Assembly: GCA_917880885.1 (NCBI GenBank)
Contig: OU862907.1
Span: 71,543,072 to 71,607,071 of the forward strand
Length of the DNA stretch: 64,000 nucleotides
From: Limnephilus marmoratus
Taxonomy: Eukaryota; Arthropoda; Insecta; Trichoptera; Limnephilidae
Direction: 5' to 3'
The notes beneath the pieces were generated by a model. That model was not told the origin of the DNA. It did not search any database and saw only the letters and a program-made list of their open reading frames with translations. This document shows positions 10,980 to 22,140 of the stretch, in pieces (position 1 is the stretch's first letter; every line of letters begins with the position of its first letter). A program made the position numbers and the translations under genes.

Positions 10980-13004
10980 GACCGATTATTCTATCTTAAG
11001 GGGCATACATTAATTGAGCTCAAAATGGGGGGTGGGGGGTCCAGCAAAATCTCACCAAATCTTGAACAGTTTTTCAGCATATTGTCGCGATCATATTTAC
11101 CACAACGGGGGGGGGGGGGGGGGCGTAACGGGATAGCATATGGCGGGATGGGATAGGGTGGGACCCGAGATATACAACTGATGTCTCGTGAGGGGAGAGG
11201 GGGGGGGGACACCCAATCTCACTAAGGTGGGGGGTTAAATTGGAAAATTAACTGCTCACGTTATGAATATATGCCCTCTTATTCTCTCGCAATCTAAATC
11301 CTATAGATGTATGTGTTTGCCTCTTTTTAGTGTCGCTAATTTTCGTTTCATCGAGTGTCAAATCACAACGGTGTTAAAGATGTTTTTACTTCAAAAGAGT
11401 TCGACTGCCAGATTTTGGTTTTTATTTCGAAAAGGACTTAGGACAGGTTGTTTTAAAAATTTGACAGAATCATCAAAAATTAAAAATTTGAAGTTAATTT
11501 TCACGTTCTGTGTAAGTGCTATTCAAGTTCTGTTATAAAATTAAAGAGCAGTTTGCGTTATAAATCTGAAATAATCACAGAACTTGAATAGAACTTACAC
11601 AGATTGTGAAAATTAACTTAAAATATTTGATGAATCTGTAATTTTTTTTAACAACCCGTTAATTAAAATTTTAATTGTTCGAGGCGTGTTTTCAGAAACA
11701 TTGTATTCGAGGAAACAACTGTGAAAACATTGTAAACAATGTGACTAAAATTAATATAAATGTGTTTTTGTTTTTTTACTTTAATTTCACACGCGGTAGA
11801 AGTGAAACCTTCAGAAAACTAAAATAGACAAGAGCGGGAAGGCTACGAAGAAGCGCACAAAGAGGAGACCGATTATTCTATCTCATTCTCTTGCAGGCTA
11901 AATTCTATAGGTGTATGTGTTTGTCTCCTTTTATTGTTTATTTTATTTTATTTATTCTCCTTTAAACTAAACTTCGACAGATTGAGACGAATGCAGATTG
12001 AAACGAATCAGTTGTAGGATAATTATTGTAGGGTTAATTAATTATAATATTGTTTCCAAGTTTAAATTATTTTATTCCACGAGGCGCCGCACTCAGAGGA
12101 GTCTAATAAATTATGAAGCACTGCACAAAGAGGACACCGTTTAGTCTATCTAATTCTTTTGGAGATGTTATTTCACTTCATTCCTAGCATTTAGTGGCGA
12201 CCGGGTACGACGTATATCGCCTTTCATTCCTAGCCTTTAGTGGCGACCGATGGCGTTGGCAAAAAACGTTGCCGGCTCATTTAAACTCCCATACAAGAGT
12301 TGAGCTGCACGCGGCGGTGGCGTGATTTTGAAAAATTTTGTCGTGATCAATCGTAGTATCGTATACCGAGCATTGACGTCCGTGCAATTTGGAGTATATT
12401 TGGCGACCGACCATTTTAGTGTCTTAATTACAATACAGTATTGATTTTACGGTTAATGCAATGAAACGGAACAAAAGAATTGAAAGAATAACAGAAATGC
12501 AATATCAAGATTATTCTTCGGAGTGATACCTATGACGTAGAATACAGATAATCTGAGGTGCTTGTCTTCAATTAATAATTCTTCTTTTTGGTCGTTTATA
12601 CGGTCAAATTTACTTCTTTAAAATTCCCTATTCTTATTTTACAGGAGTTCACTTACTTTGACGGTGATGGTTGGATACGACCCAAATCCAAAATTCATGC
12701 AGATTTCAAAGGTTTCAGATAGCGGATGTGTGAAACAAAAGGCGAGCTCACCGATTAATTTTAATCGAAAAAATAAAAATAAAATTGCATGGTTGATTCA
12801 TCTAATCAAAACGACCCTCGTACATTGTTTTCACAAAACTTCAACGTGTTGACCAAATCCAAGAAGAAAATTAATATAGAAATAAAGAAAAATAAATACA
12901 GTGCGCTGTTCACGTGCCGTAGAAATGAAACCTTCAGAAAACTAAAGTAGGCAAGAGTGGGTAGGATACGAAGCACCGCATAAAGAGGAGACCGATTATT
13001 CTAT
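10980..13004 (+). repeat. Tandem unit, copy 2 (about 2,010 bp)
   Basis: This is the second copy of the 8.9-11.0 kb unit. It reads identically through the encoded short frames and the flanking AT-rich segments. Identity ends at about 13,003, where CTATCTTAAG is replaced by CTATCTAAGG and a more diverged third partial copy begins. Confidence 0.85.
10999..11278. mobile_element. G-rich PIF/Harbinger-type MITE, copy 3
   Basis: This is the duplicate of the MITE at 8990-9268. It has the same decayed TIRs and flanking TTA, and differs by one G in the longest run (17 G at 11,107-11,123). Confidence 0.75.
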
Positions 13005-13800
13005 CTAAGGGGGCATACATTAATTGAGCTAAAAATGGGGGTGGGGGGTCCAGTAAAATCTCACCAAATCTTGAACAGTTCTTCAGCATATTGTCGCGAT
13101 CATATTTTCCACAACGGGGGAGGGGGGGGGCGAAACGGGATAGCATTGGGCGGGATGGGATAGGGTGGGACCCCAGATACACAACTGATGTCTCGTGAGG
13201 GGAGAGGGGGGGGGGGGACCTCAAATCTCACAAAGGGGGGGGGGGGGGTGTTTAAATTGGAAAATTAACTGCTCACGTAATTAATGTATGCCCCCATATT
13301 CTCTCGCAGTCTAAATCCTATAGATGTATGTGTTTGCCTCTTTTGAGTGTCGCTAATTTTCGTGTCATCGAGTGTCAAATCACAACGGTATTGATGTTTT
13401 TACTTCAAAGGAGTTCGACTGCCAGATTTTTGTTTTTTATTTCGAAAAGGGCTTAGGACAGGTTGTTTTAAAAATTTGACAGAATCATCAAGAAATTAAA
13501 ATTTGATGTTAATTTTCACGTTCTGTATAAGTGCTATTCAAGTTCTGTTATAAAATTAAAGAGCAGTTGCGTTATAAATCTGAAATAATCACAGAACTTG
13601 AATAGAACTTACACAGATTGTGAAAATTAACTTAAAATATTTGATGAATCTGTAATTTTTTTTAACAACCCGTTAATTATAATTATAATTGTTTGAGGCA
13701 TATTTTCAGAAACAATGTATTCGAGGAAACCAACTACTGTGAAAACATCGAAAACAATGCGACTTAATTTAATATAAATGTGTTTTTGTTTTTTTTTTTT
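13005..13800 (+). repeat. Diverged third partial copy of the tandem unit
   Basis: This corresponds to 8985-9780 with scattered substitutions and indels. It holds a fourth G-rich MITE (about 13,009-13,295) with TIRs GGGGGCATACATTAAT and ATTAATGTATGCCCCC. The flanking 3-mers no longer match. The divergence shows that this copy predates the perfect duplication to its left. Confidence 0.7.
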
Positions 13801-13821
13801 ACTTTAGCTTCACACGGGATA

Positions 13822-14494
13822 TCTAAGACACTATATAAAGAGGTAAGATTTGTTTGTTTGTTTGTTTGCATCGAATAGGCTCCGAAACTACTGAACCGAT
13901 TTGAAAAATTCTTTCACTGGTAGGAAGCTATACTGTCCCCGGGTGACATAGGCTATATTATATTTTCAAAAAAATTAGGGATCCTTACTAAAACTCTCAT
14001 AATGTAACCCAAGGTGTAAAAAAACTACCTAAAATATTCTTTGCATCGCGTGCGCTGCGAAAACTATTAATGATAGAATAAAATAATGTATTACGACTTT
14101 GCAGAAGATATCATTATTTACAAAAAGTGTCGCGACAGCATATGTCTAACTATTATAGTTATGCCACAATAAGTGTTCTTTTATTTGAAAATTTTAATTA
14201 AACTGTCGCCGCTTGAAAAGGATCTTCATTTGTATCTTGGTTTTAATCCTTATCAAAATAAATTACTTCATAAACAAGACTGCTTTAATACCTTTATTTA
14301 ACTTTTTGAATTATTCAATTCGGACATACCATTCGAAAGATATCGCGAGTTTAAAAGTGCAAGTATTAGATAATTTATAAAGTTAGCTAGGAAGGGGACG
14401 CGGGAGGGGAACGGGGACGCACGGGAAGGTGATTCCGGGAGAAAAAAGTATTTATTTGAATATGGCATTGCAACGCATGCCGGGAACCAGCTAT
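13822..14494 (+). mobile_element. Non-autonomous Helitron-like element
   Basis: The left end follows an A with TCTAAGACACTATATAAAGA, then a GTTTG repeat and the common insect Helitron leader words ACTACTGAACCGATTTGAAA and GACATAGGCTATATTA. The right end has a GC-rich segment, then a GGCATTGCAACGCATGCC hairpin-like block followed by GGGAACCAGCTA. The terminal CTRR is not intact (CTAT), so the right boundary is uncertain. There is no Rep/helicase coding. Confidence 0.5.
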
Positions 14495-14955
14495 ATTAAA
14501 TAATTTTTCATGACGATACCTATTTGTTTCTTTGTAATGTCTAATTTGTGGTATGTATACATACGAATTACCGGGTGATGTGCGTAGAGTATATGTGTGA
14601 GTAAATATGTGTGCGTATGTTTGTAGGTGTGAGAAGTGGCGATACGGGAAGGGATATGTATGCGCATTGAACAGTTTATATAATTGGCATGACGCTCTTT
14701 TTAATTTGGGCAGTGATTCGGAGAAAATGTCGATGGTAGAGTTTAGGCAAATATTATTGAACGTATGAAGGGCAAGGTTAGTTGGTGAATTAGTTGCACT
14801 TGGTTTATAATTAAGCGTGTGGAATAGTGATGTTTGGCATAGGTATGTTAAAATTAATTCGGGAAAGAAGTTCGGTACAGTCAATTTTATTGTTTAAAAT
14901 TAGGTGTAAAAATGTAGAATCATTTATTAAATATACCCGAAGGTCATTGAGTAAA
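14495..14955. other. Spacer between two Helitrons, no gene
   Basis: The 165-aa minus-strand frame overlapping this stretch (14,387-14,884) starts in Helitron GC-rich sequence. It shows no domain and biased Ser/Thr/His content, so I do not treat it as a gene. Confidence 0.45.
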
Positions 14956-15714
14956 TCTATAATATAAAAATGAATCGCTAAATTTGTGAAAGCGCAAATC
15001 TCGAGAGCGGCTGAACCGATTTCGCTAATTCTTTTTTTAGAATATTCCTTGAAGTTCGAGGATGGTTCTTACGGAGAGAAAAATTAAGAAAATTGCGCAG
15101 AAAATTTGATAATTTCAGAAAACATCGCACGTTTGACAGTTCGCGTATTTGAGAATGACATTTTGCAAAGATTGTTCAATCAGGATTCTATTTTTGAAAA
15201 TCTTTGTTGATAAATTTATTTAAAGTAGGTACCTACTACCCTAATAGTTTGAATCGAATCAAGAATTTTAGATATTTTAAATAGGTACCTATGTTAGGTA
15301 CCAAATTTAATATAAATGAAAAATGAAAATTTGAATAAAAATTGTAAAAGGTGGCACGCGGGCTGTTTAAAAACTGAATGTACTGGGATTGAATATATGG
15401 AACACGGGAGGAGGGTTGGCGGGACGAGGGAGCGGGAAAGGGAAGAGGGAAGGCGGGGAAGGTGGCAGGGGAACGCGGGAGGGGGTAGGGGGACCTGGTA
15501 GGGGGGAGGGGAACTCGGGAGGGGGATTCACGGGACGGTGGAAGGGGGGGGGGGAGTGGAGTGGGGAGAGGGAATGTGGAGGTGACGGAGTGGGAACGCG
15601 AGAGGGGAAGAGGACGCAGGAGAAGAAGGGGAACGGGACGAATGGAAAAGGACACTCAGGGAGAAACAATTTCTTTATTTAATGGCATAGCAACGCATGC
15701 CAGGGACCAGCTAG
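14956..15714 (+). mobile_element. Non-autonomous Helitron, complete (759 bp)
   Basis: The element begins TCTATAATATAAAAATGAAT directly after a host A (14,955). It ends CTAG directly before a host T (15,715), the A-T insertion signature of Helitrons. Near the 3' end, GGCAT..ATGCC can form a hairpin about 10 nt before CTAG. The interior has a G-rich purine block (15,400-15,620) that produces spurious Arg/Gly- and Pro-rich frames on both strands. No Rep or helicase is encoded, so it depends on an autonomous relative. Related copies lie at 47,108 and 47,660. Confidence 0.85.
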
Positions 15715-15730
15715 TAATCAATAAAATAAT

Positions 15731-15822
15731 TACCTCAGGGCCTACGTCATCTTTGAGGACGCTGCGTATAGGAAAGGAAGTGGAGGAAGCTATGGGAAGG
15801 AAAAGGGTTTTAGGGGTGACAA
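15731..15822 (-). mobile_element. SINE-A 3'-end fragment
   Basis: The minus-strand match covers the CCTCAGGGCC block and the GAAGGAAGTGG-like stretch, then joins a family B monomer abruptly. Confidence 0.5.
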
Positions 15823-15824
15823 AC

Positions 15825-16500
15825 CTCTACGAAGAAGTGCACAAAGAGGAGACCGATTATACTATCTCATTCTCTTGCAGGCTAAATTCTATAGGTGTAT
15901 GTGTTTGTTTCCTTTTATTGTCGCTATTTTTCGTTTCATCGAGTTTCAAATCCAAAACGGTGCTAAAGAAGTTTACACTTCAAAATACAAGTGTGCAGTT
16001 CACATGCAGTAGAAGTGAAACCTCAGAAAACTGTAGACAAGGGTGGGGAGACGACAACGAAGCACCGCGCGAAGAGGAGACTGAATAGCTACGAAGCACC
16101 GTACAAAGAAGAGACCGATTAGCCTATCGCATTCTCTTGCAGGCTTAATCCTATTGATGTATGTCTTTATCTCTTTTTAATGTTGCTATTTTTCGTTTTA
16201 TCGAATTTCAAATCACAATGGTGCTAAAGAAGTTTACACGTACTCGAGTTTAATTTATGTACCTACATCATCTCTAAATATTAAAAATTTTAAAATTAGT
16301 AAGATATACATAATAAAAAAATGCTCGTACATCTATGGAATTTAGCCAACGAGAGAATAAGAGTATAATCGGTCTCCTCTTTGTGCGGTGCTTCGTAGCC
16401 ACTCCTCCCACTGTATTCTACTTTATTTTCTGAAGGTTTCACTTTTAATTGCGTACTCGGATTTTTTTAAATTGTTTCGGATACCTATTTAACTACCTAA
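15825..16500. repeat. Family B palindromic block, second copy
   Basis: Plus-strand monomers at 15,830-16,250 face a minus-strand monomer at 16,335-16,455. The whole block parallels 6090-6740 and includes the shared right flank TTGCGTACTCGGATTTTTT. The frame at 15,561-16,088 combines Helitron and repeat sequence and is not a gene. Confidence 0.7.
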
Positions 16501-17465
16501 TATTAGATTTTTTTAATTCTTTTTAAACGTTTTATATCTTTTCATACACTTAAGAAGATGAACATTCATTATAAGTGATAATTAAATCCTTTTTTTACTT
16601 TGGTAGAAAGCAGTCACTTTGTGGTTTGACAAAGATATTAATTGAAATAAAACAATCACTTAGTTTGTAACCACGATTCATCCATTAACCTTCTTTATAC
16701 CGACCGGTTTCGCTTAACCTGCGCATCAGCGTTATTTCATTATATTATCTACTTTGTCCCGTTGGAATCAAACTCACGCACACTAACGAAATTCAAAAAC
16801 TGTTGCCGGCCGGATTCCCCACCCCCCTGCTTGACCAAGATTCCCTACACCTCAGACCTCACCCGAACAGCTGTGATGCATTGTGGGTGATTTCGGTTGC
16901 ACGCTGATTCCACGTGACTTTTGTACCAGCAGGAGCCCCGCGGGGTAAGGGAAGGGGTGGGGCTATTCGCATTCGGGACTACGCTACGCGACACGCCGGC
17001 CGGCGCCTATTCATAACAAAATCACGTGAGATGTGCGTGCAATCGAAATCAATTAAAAAAATAGGTTGCAGTTGAAAATTTCGTTGGATCTTTGCAGAAA
17101 TCATTTTAACATAGCTGTCTTATCAATTTGACTTAAAAAAATTGGACGGAGGATTTTTCCGGAGCGATACAAAAATTTCTTCTATCTCTAATAAGTATTG
17201 AGATACCTATACAGCCGTAAAAATGTGTAAGTAGGTATAAGTTTATAAAAACAAGTAAATTGCCCGACTTGGTTTGGTTTTCTGTACGTACCTCTTTTTC
17301 AGTACAGTTTTGTAGAGAATAAAATGTCTAAAAAGAAATGTGATTTTTATGTTTTTTGTATTATTTTTACTGATTTAAAGTATGAATAAACAAATATCGG
17401 TAGGTGAAAACATAAAAATTTATCACGATATTACCTACCACGTCTTTAATATAGAAATAACGAAA
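16501..17465. repeat. Non-coding block, partner of 7.2-8.9 kb
   Basis: Homology to 7230-7370 and 8590-8880 is clear, but about 1.2 kb of the other copy is absent. A GC-rich stretch lies at 16,795-17,000. No coding frame is supported. Confidence 0.5.
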
Positions 17466-17860
17466 AATAAATACAGTGCGCAGTTCACATGCCGTAGAAA
17501 TGAAACCTTCAGAAAACTAAAGTAGGCAAGAGTGGGTTGGCTACGAAGCACCGCACAAAGAGAAGCCCGATTATTATCTCATTCTCTCGCAGTCCTATAG
17601 ATGTATGCTTTTGCATCTTTTTAGTGTCGCTATTTTTAGTTTCATCGAGTTTCAAATCTCAATGGTACTAGACGATTTGCAGGTGCTAGATGTTTACACT
17701 TCAAAGTACAAGTGTGCAGTTCACACGCGGTAGAAGTGAAACCTCAGAAAACTAAAGTAGACAAGAGCGAAGAAGCTACGAAGCACCGCACGAAGGGGAG
17801 ATCGAATAGCTACGAAGCACCGCACAATGACGAGACCGATTAGTCTATCTAATCTCTTAT
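17466..17860 (+). repeat. Family B monomers in tandem
   Basis: Two monomer heads (about 17,487 and 17,716) are 229 bp apart, which confirms the repeat period without insertions. Confidence 0.7.
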
Positions 17861-18248
17861 ACTTATCACTCAGAAGTGATAAGTAAATAGGTACTTTTTT
17901 TCATTTTTTTTTCTTTTTTCATTCATAGTGTAATAATAAATTTTGTTAATTTTTTTAAGTTTTAGATTGCTAATTTAGTTTTTTTTTTTTAATAAAGGAT
18001 TTTATTAAAAGTGTCACTTTTTCAATTTGTATGCATTCATACTTCAACGAATAAAGCATGCGTTATAATTTTACAATAATTATATTTTGTTATTTATTAT
18101 ATTTTGTTCAGTTTTGTTTTATGAGAAGTGTTTTCGTCGCGCGTCGTCTTAATCATTATGAGTGATAAACCTGCTGATTAAGTGAAACATCTATAGCCCC
18201 GTTATAATTTGGATTTCGGAAATGACGATTACGTTTTGATGACGAAGG

Positions 18249-18492
18249 TTTTGTCTAGGACTTGGCGGCGGATGCGCGGCAGGCGGGATCGGAAGGGAGA
18301 TTTTCGAAATCTCCAGCCAGACTCTCTCGACCCATCGGCTTGCACCGCAGTGTGAGAGATGGATTCACACGTCCGTCACTCCTGGTCATATTGACCCCCA
18401 GATTCCTAACCACCCTCCATACCTTTTTCCTTATCAGAACTGCCTTTACTTCTTTTCCCAAAAAATCCTCTACACTACACTTTACACAGTAT
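18249..18492 (+). mobile_element. SINE-A, 5'-truncated long form
   Basis: This matches the middle and 3' part of the long form (GTCTAGGACTTGGCGGCGGA, TTGCACCGCAG, CGTCCGTCACTCCTGG), but the 3' hairpin and A-tail are missing. Confidence 0.6.
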
Positions 18493-18562
18493 ATCAAAAT
18501 CTTCTATTATTTTGACTCTTGACGCAGCCCGAATCAAGTATATGATTCACTTGGTCTTGCCA

Positions 18563-19014
18563 TTTTTTATATTAGCTCCACTCAGAAGGCCATGAGAAAA
18601 ATAATTTCCCTCGGGCCCTATGTCATCTTTAGGGGATGCAGTGAGGAGGGTCTTTTTAAGCAAAAGAAGGATAGGAAGTTCTGGGAAGGAAAAAGGTATT
18701 AGAGATAGGTAGGAATCAGAGGTTTAGTGTATCCAGGAGTGACGGACGTATGAATCCATCCCTCCAACAGCTGTGCAAAGCGATGGGTCGAGAGAGTCCT
18801 GCTGAAAAGGTCGAAAGGCCTCCCTCAACCAGTCTCTCTCCGCCACGCAGTAGGTGGGCAGGCGCATCCGCTGCCAAGACCTCACCCAATGAGTTCGGGC
18901 ACCCCTGCTAAGTCACCAAACGTAGTGAACCACTTGGGGATGACTTATGGCAGAGGTGTTGGTTATCCAATAAATGGTTCCCGGGGCGGCGGTACCCATA
19001 CCCGCCCCCCAAAT
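18563..19014 (-). mobile_element. SINE-A, long form
   Basis: On the minus strand this reads the full long form, from GGGGGGCGGGTATGGGTACC near 19,010 to the CCTCAGG-like hairpin and GGAGCTAATATAAAA near 18,570. It adjoins a LINE relic at 19,015. Confidence 0.75.
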
Positions 19015-19620
19015 TGAAATGTCACACGTCTTCCTCGGGCGCCCCCGACTGCTTCTTCTCCTTTTCTCGTTCATTCGCTCTACAATCCATCCGAGCGTTC
19101 CTTTCGTAATTTTACTCATTACGTTTACATTGGCCTTGCATTCTTCGCGGATCTCCACGTTTCTCCCAAGATCGTACATGGTTTTACCATACTCACGCCT
19201 CAGGAATCGCAATTCTACAGCATTCAGTCTACTTTCCTTCCTTTGCTTCCTTCCTCTTCCTTCCTCTACCAGTTCCATGCCTCTCAGCCATACATGGGGG
19301 TCGATTCCAGCACTCTATTATGGATAGCTGGCTTCGCTTCTTTGGACAGTTTTTTTGTTGGCGCCAATGGCGTTCTATCCTCCGTTAATGGAGTTACCTA
19401 CATTTAACCTTGTTTCACATATCTCTATCAGCCTTCCCATCTACCGTAAACACACTTCCCAAATATACTTCACAATACATACTTCAAAAACTTATCCACC
19501 TGCTCCAAGTGTTCATCATTCACAACTAAGTTTCACATTGTTTTCGTATCAAACACCACGATTTTAGACTTACTTACATTCATCATTATTAACTCATTCT
19601 TCATACATATTAAATGATCT
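19015..19620 (-). pseudogene. LINE reverse-transcriptase C-terminal relic
   Basis: Minus-strand translation shows in order a NVSKSKIVVFDTK-like block, a VDKFLKYV-like block, TPMYG.EAW, NAVELRFLRREYGK and ITKGTLGWIVERMNEKRR. These are the hallmarks of the region downstream of the catalytic YXDD in insect non-LTR retrotransposons of the RTE/CR1 kind. Stops and frame shifts break the frame. The 121-aa frame at 18,913-19,278 fuses this relic to SINE-A sequence and is not a real protein. Confidence 0.65.
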
Positions 19621-19839
19621 GTCTAGGTACATTTAAATTAAATATCTAAGCATAGTTTTCTATGTTTTCATATTGTTTAATCGAAAAAAATCCCAAGCAT
19701 TTGGGGCATGGCAAATAATCATTAAATGAGGAATGGTATTTTCTTTTAATGGATTTTTTGTATTCCTGATAATTTTTTACATAATCTCCCGTTTTATGCA
19801 ATTTAGCAGAAGACCTTTTCTTTCCTTGCCATTCATTAT

Positions 19840-21065
19840 AGTAGGGGAGGCGAAGCAGGGATTTTGGGATTTACTCAAGCGCGTCAGATTAACTAAGGGG
19901 AGATACCTCATGACCTTGTTATGGACTACCACCATATATGAACCCATAATATTGGTGGGTGCGGCTAGGACAACCGATCAGATTAGTAAAAAAAAATCGA
20001 TCCCTGTAGTTACTCGAGCGTGTCAGATTAAGATAATGTGAGTTAATTACATGCAGAAAAGTTTACATTTCAATAATCTGACGATTTGAACGTAACGTAA
20101 GAAAGTTAGCGAGTCACAAAGTTGCAAAAAAAAAACGTCACATGGATTTACTCGAGCGCGGTTAATTTTATTTTTATTTTGAAGGAAATAATGTAAGGAT
20201 CGTGGAAATAATATAATCTGACGATTTCCACATGCCGAAGTGGCTAAACTTCGTATTTCCCCTCCGCGCTTCGGTTCCCTTCGGTTCACTTCGGGCGCTT
20301 GTTCTCTAGGTAGATATATTCTGTCCATTATACGTCAATGGTCGCAGCCAGAGCCTAATTAACCGTTGGGTCGCGCGTTCGCATTCGTAGATTTACAACG
20401 CTTTGGTTAATTCATTTTGTAAAGAAGTTTAATAAATAAAATATTTCTTTTTATCATTATACCCATATTATTTTTTGTTCATTGTTCTATTCAGTAATAA
20501 AAACAACAAAAAAAAATCTATTTTTTTTTAAAACCGTCAGATTAAGAAAATCCCTCCACATAATCGTCAGATTATTGGTCAGCACAACAAGGACATCATG
20601 CTGAACCTTCTGTATAAAAATCTGACGAGCTCGAGTAAGTCAAGGTCACGATTTTTTTTTACATTTTTAAAAATCAGCCATGAGTTTAGGTTACGTCCAA
20701 ATCGTCAGATTATTGAAATGTAAACTTTTATGCATGTAATTAACTCACATTACCTTAATCTGACACGCTCGAATAAATCCATTTTTTTTCAATTTTCTAC
20801 CTCTTCATACGGCCACCCCCACCACTCAAGTCGTCAGATTAATATCTTCCCGTTATCAGAAACACGTAGGGCGTATACGGTATTAAAATCTGACGAGCTC
20901 GAGTATGTCATGGTGACGATTTTTTTTTACATGTTTGAAAATTTATACTCGCTCTCCCCACCACTGGAATGGCATACATCATATAAACTTTTTTTCTTTT
21001 TAGCATCTAATCTTTGCAATCCAATAGGTCCCCACGACGCTCGAGTAACTACCCATTTAGCGTCA
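19840..21065. repeat. Array of TCAGATTA and CTCGAG motifs with inverted arms
   Basis: TCAGATTA (either strand) occurs at 19,884, 19,978, 20,023, 20,074, 20,214, 20,537, 20,567, 20,705, 20,756 and 20,834. AAATCTGA occurs at 20,618 and 20,886. Many are coupled to CTCGAG-type words (20,012-20,030, 20,150, 20,625, 20,890, 21,038). About 85 bp at 20,008-20,095 is repeated inverted at 20,695-20,785. No coding frame is convincing. It may be a compound MITE or a protein-binding array. Confidence 0.6.
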
Positions 21066-21119
21066 ATGCCTCCCCTACTATTATTGTCAGCATATTTTGA
21101 ATTTCACATTCTATCTCGT

Positions 21120-21420
21120 GGTTTCTGAAAATATGCCTCGAGTCCTTTTCGAAATAAAAACAAAAATCCGGCATTCGACCTCTTTTGAAGTGAAAACTTC
21201 TGTAGCACCGTTGTGATTTGAAACTCGATGAAACTAAAAATAGCGACACTAAAAAGGGGCAAAAACATACATCTATAGGACTACAAGAGAATAAGATAAT
21301 AATCGGGCTTCTCTTTGTGCGGTGCTTCGTAATCTATCCGCTCTTGTCTACTTTCGTTTTCTGAAGGTTTCATTTCTACGGCGTGTGAACTGCGCCCTGT
21401 ATTTTTTTTGTTATTTCTTT
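21120..21420 (-). repeat. Family B monomer, inverted
   Basis: On the minus strand this reads TTCACACGCCGTAGAAATGA through GCACAAAGAGAAGCCCGATT to TTTCATCGAGTTTCAAATCA, then the GAAGTTTTCACTTC tail. Confidence 0.65.
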
Positions 21421-21493
21421 ATCAATTTTCTTCCTAGGATTTGGTCAATACGTTAAAGTTTTGTGGAAACGACGAACGAAGGTCGTTTTCAGA

Positions 21494-21700
21494 ATGGGGG
21501 TGAGGTTTGTCTAGGTCTTGGAGGCGGATGACCGGGACACACTGAACCCCAGATTCCTACCCACCCTTTAAACCCCTTTCCTTAAAATAATTTTCTTCTC
21601 CTTCCTTTCCTTCAAAAGCTCTCCACACAGCATACCCAAAGATGAATAATTTCCCTCAGGGTCTTCTGTGTGGAGCTCATGTAAAAAAAAAGAAAAGAAA
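21494..21700 (+). mobile_element. SINE-A, 5'-truncated with A-rich tail
   Basis: This is a short-form 3' half from GGGGTGAGGTTTGTCTAGGT to GTGTGGAGCTCATGT, followed by a run of A interrupted by G. The 5' truncation with a retained A-tail is what target-primed reverse transcription produces. Confidence 0.75.
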
Positions 21701-21816
21701 AAGTACGAGATTTTAAATTAGTGACAGGTTATTCGTAACCCAATAATGATTGTCTTTCTTCAAAAAAAATTGTGCCTTTATTGCACTTGTCATTTTTATT
21801 TTTTTTTTTTACAGTG

Positions 21817-22080
21817 AATACCGCACAAGAATCTCAACTGCTCCCGTCTGGAGCCAGTGAGACTATGGCATCCCCAATTGGGGTATGTTGTGAGGCTGAA
21901 GGTAGCGGGGAGGGGAAGGAGGTGGGGAAGAGGAAGGTTGGGAAGGTACCTGGCTATTCAGATCTGGTTACTAAACACGGCTAAAGCCATTTTCAAGCAA
22001 CGTTTCAATTCTGAATGGTGGTCTTACACCAGGGCGATACTGATAGTATCTTCCACTCTGGAACATGCCGCAAATAAACT
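21817..22080 (+). repeat. Family E repeat, plus copy
   Basis: A stretch of about 260 bp (ACAAGAATCTCAACTGCTCC to GATAGTATCTTCCACTCTGG) recurs inverted at 23,438-23,692. A weaker inverted copy lies at 37,655-37,815. The class is unknown; no TIR or A-tail is clear. Confidence 0.55.
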
Positions 22081-22140
22081 ATATATTATTTTAAATGAAT
22101 TAATTGTGAAATAACACAAATTAATCAAATAAAATGTATT

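Noticed and set aside
15236..15682. Several Pro-rich and Gly/Arg-rich frames on both strands
   Set aside because: They come from the purine-rich core of the Helitron at 14,956-15,714. The same kind of frame appears in the other Helitron copy at 47.6-48.1 kb.
18913..19278. 121-aa minus frame resembling a LINE protein fused to a novel tail
   Set aside because: The tail is SINE-A sequence read through. Only the LINE part is meaningful and it is a relic.
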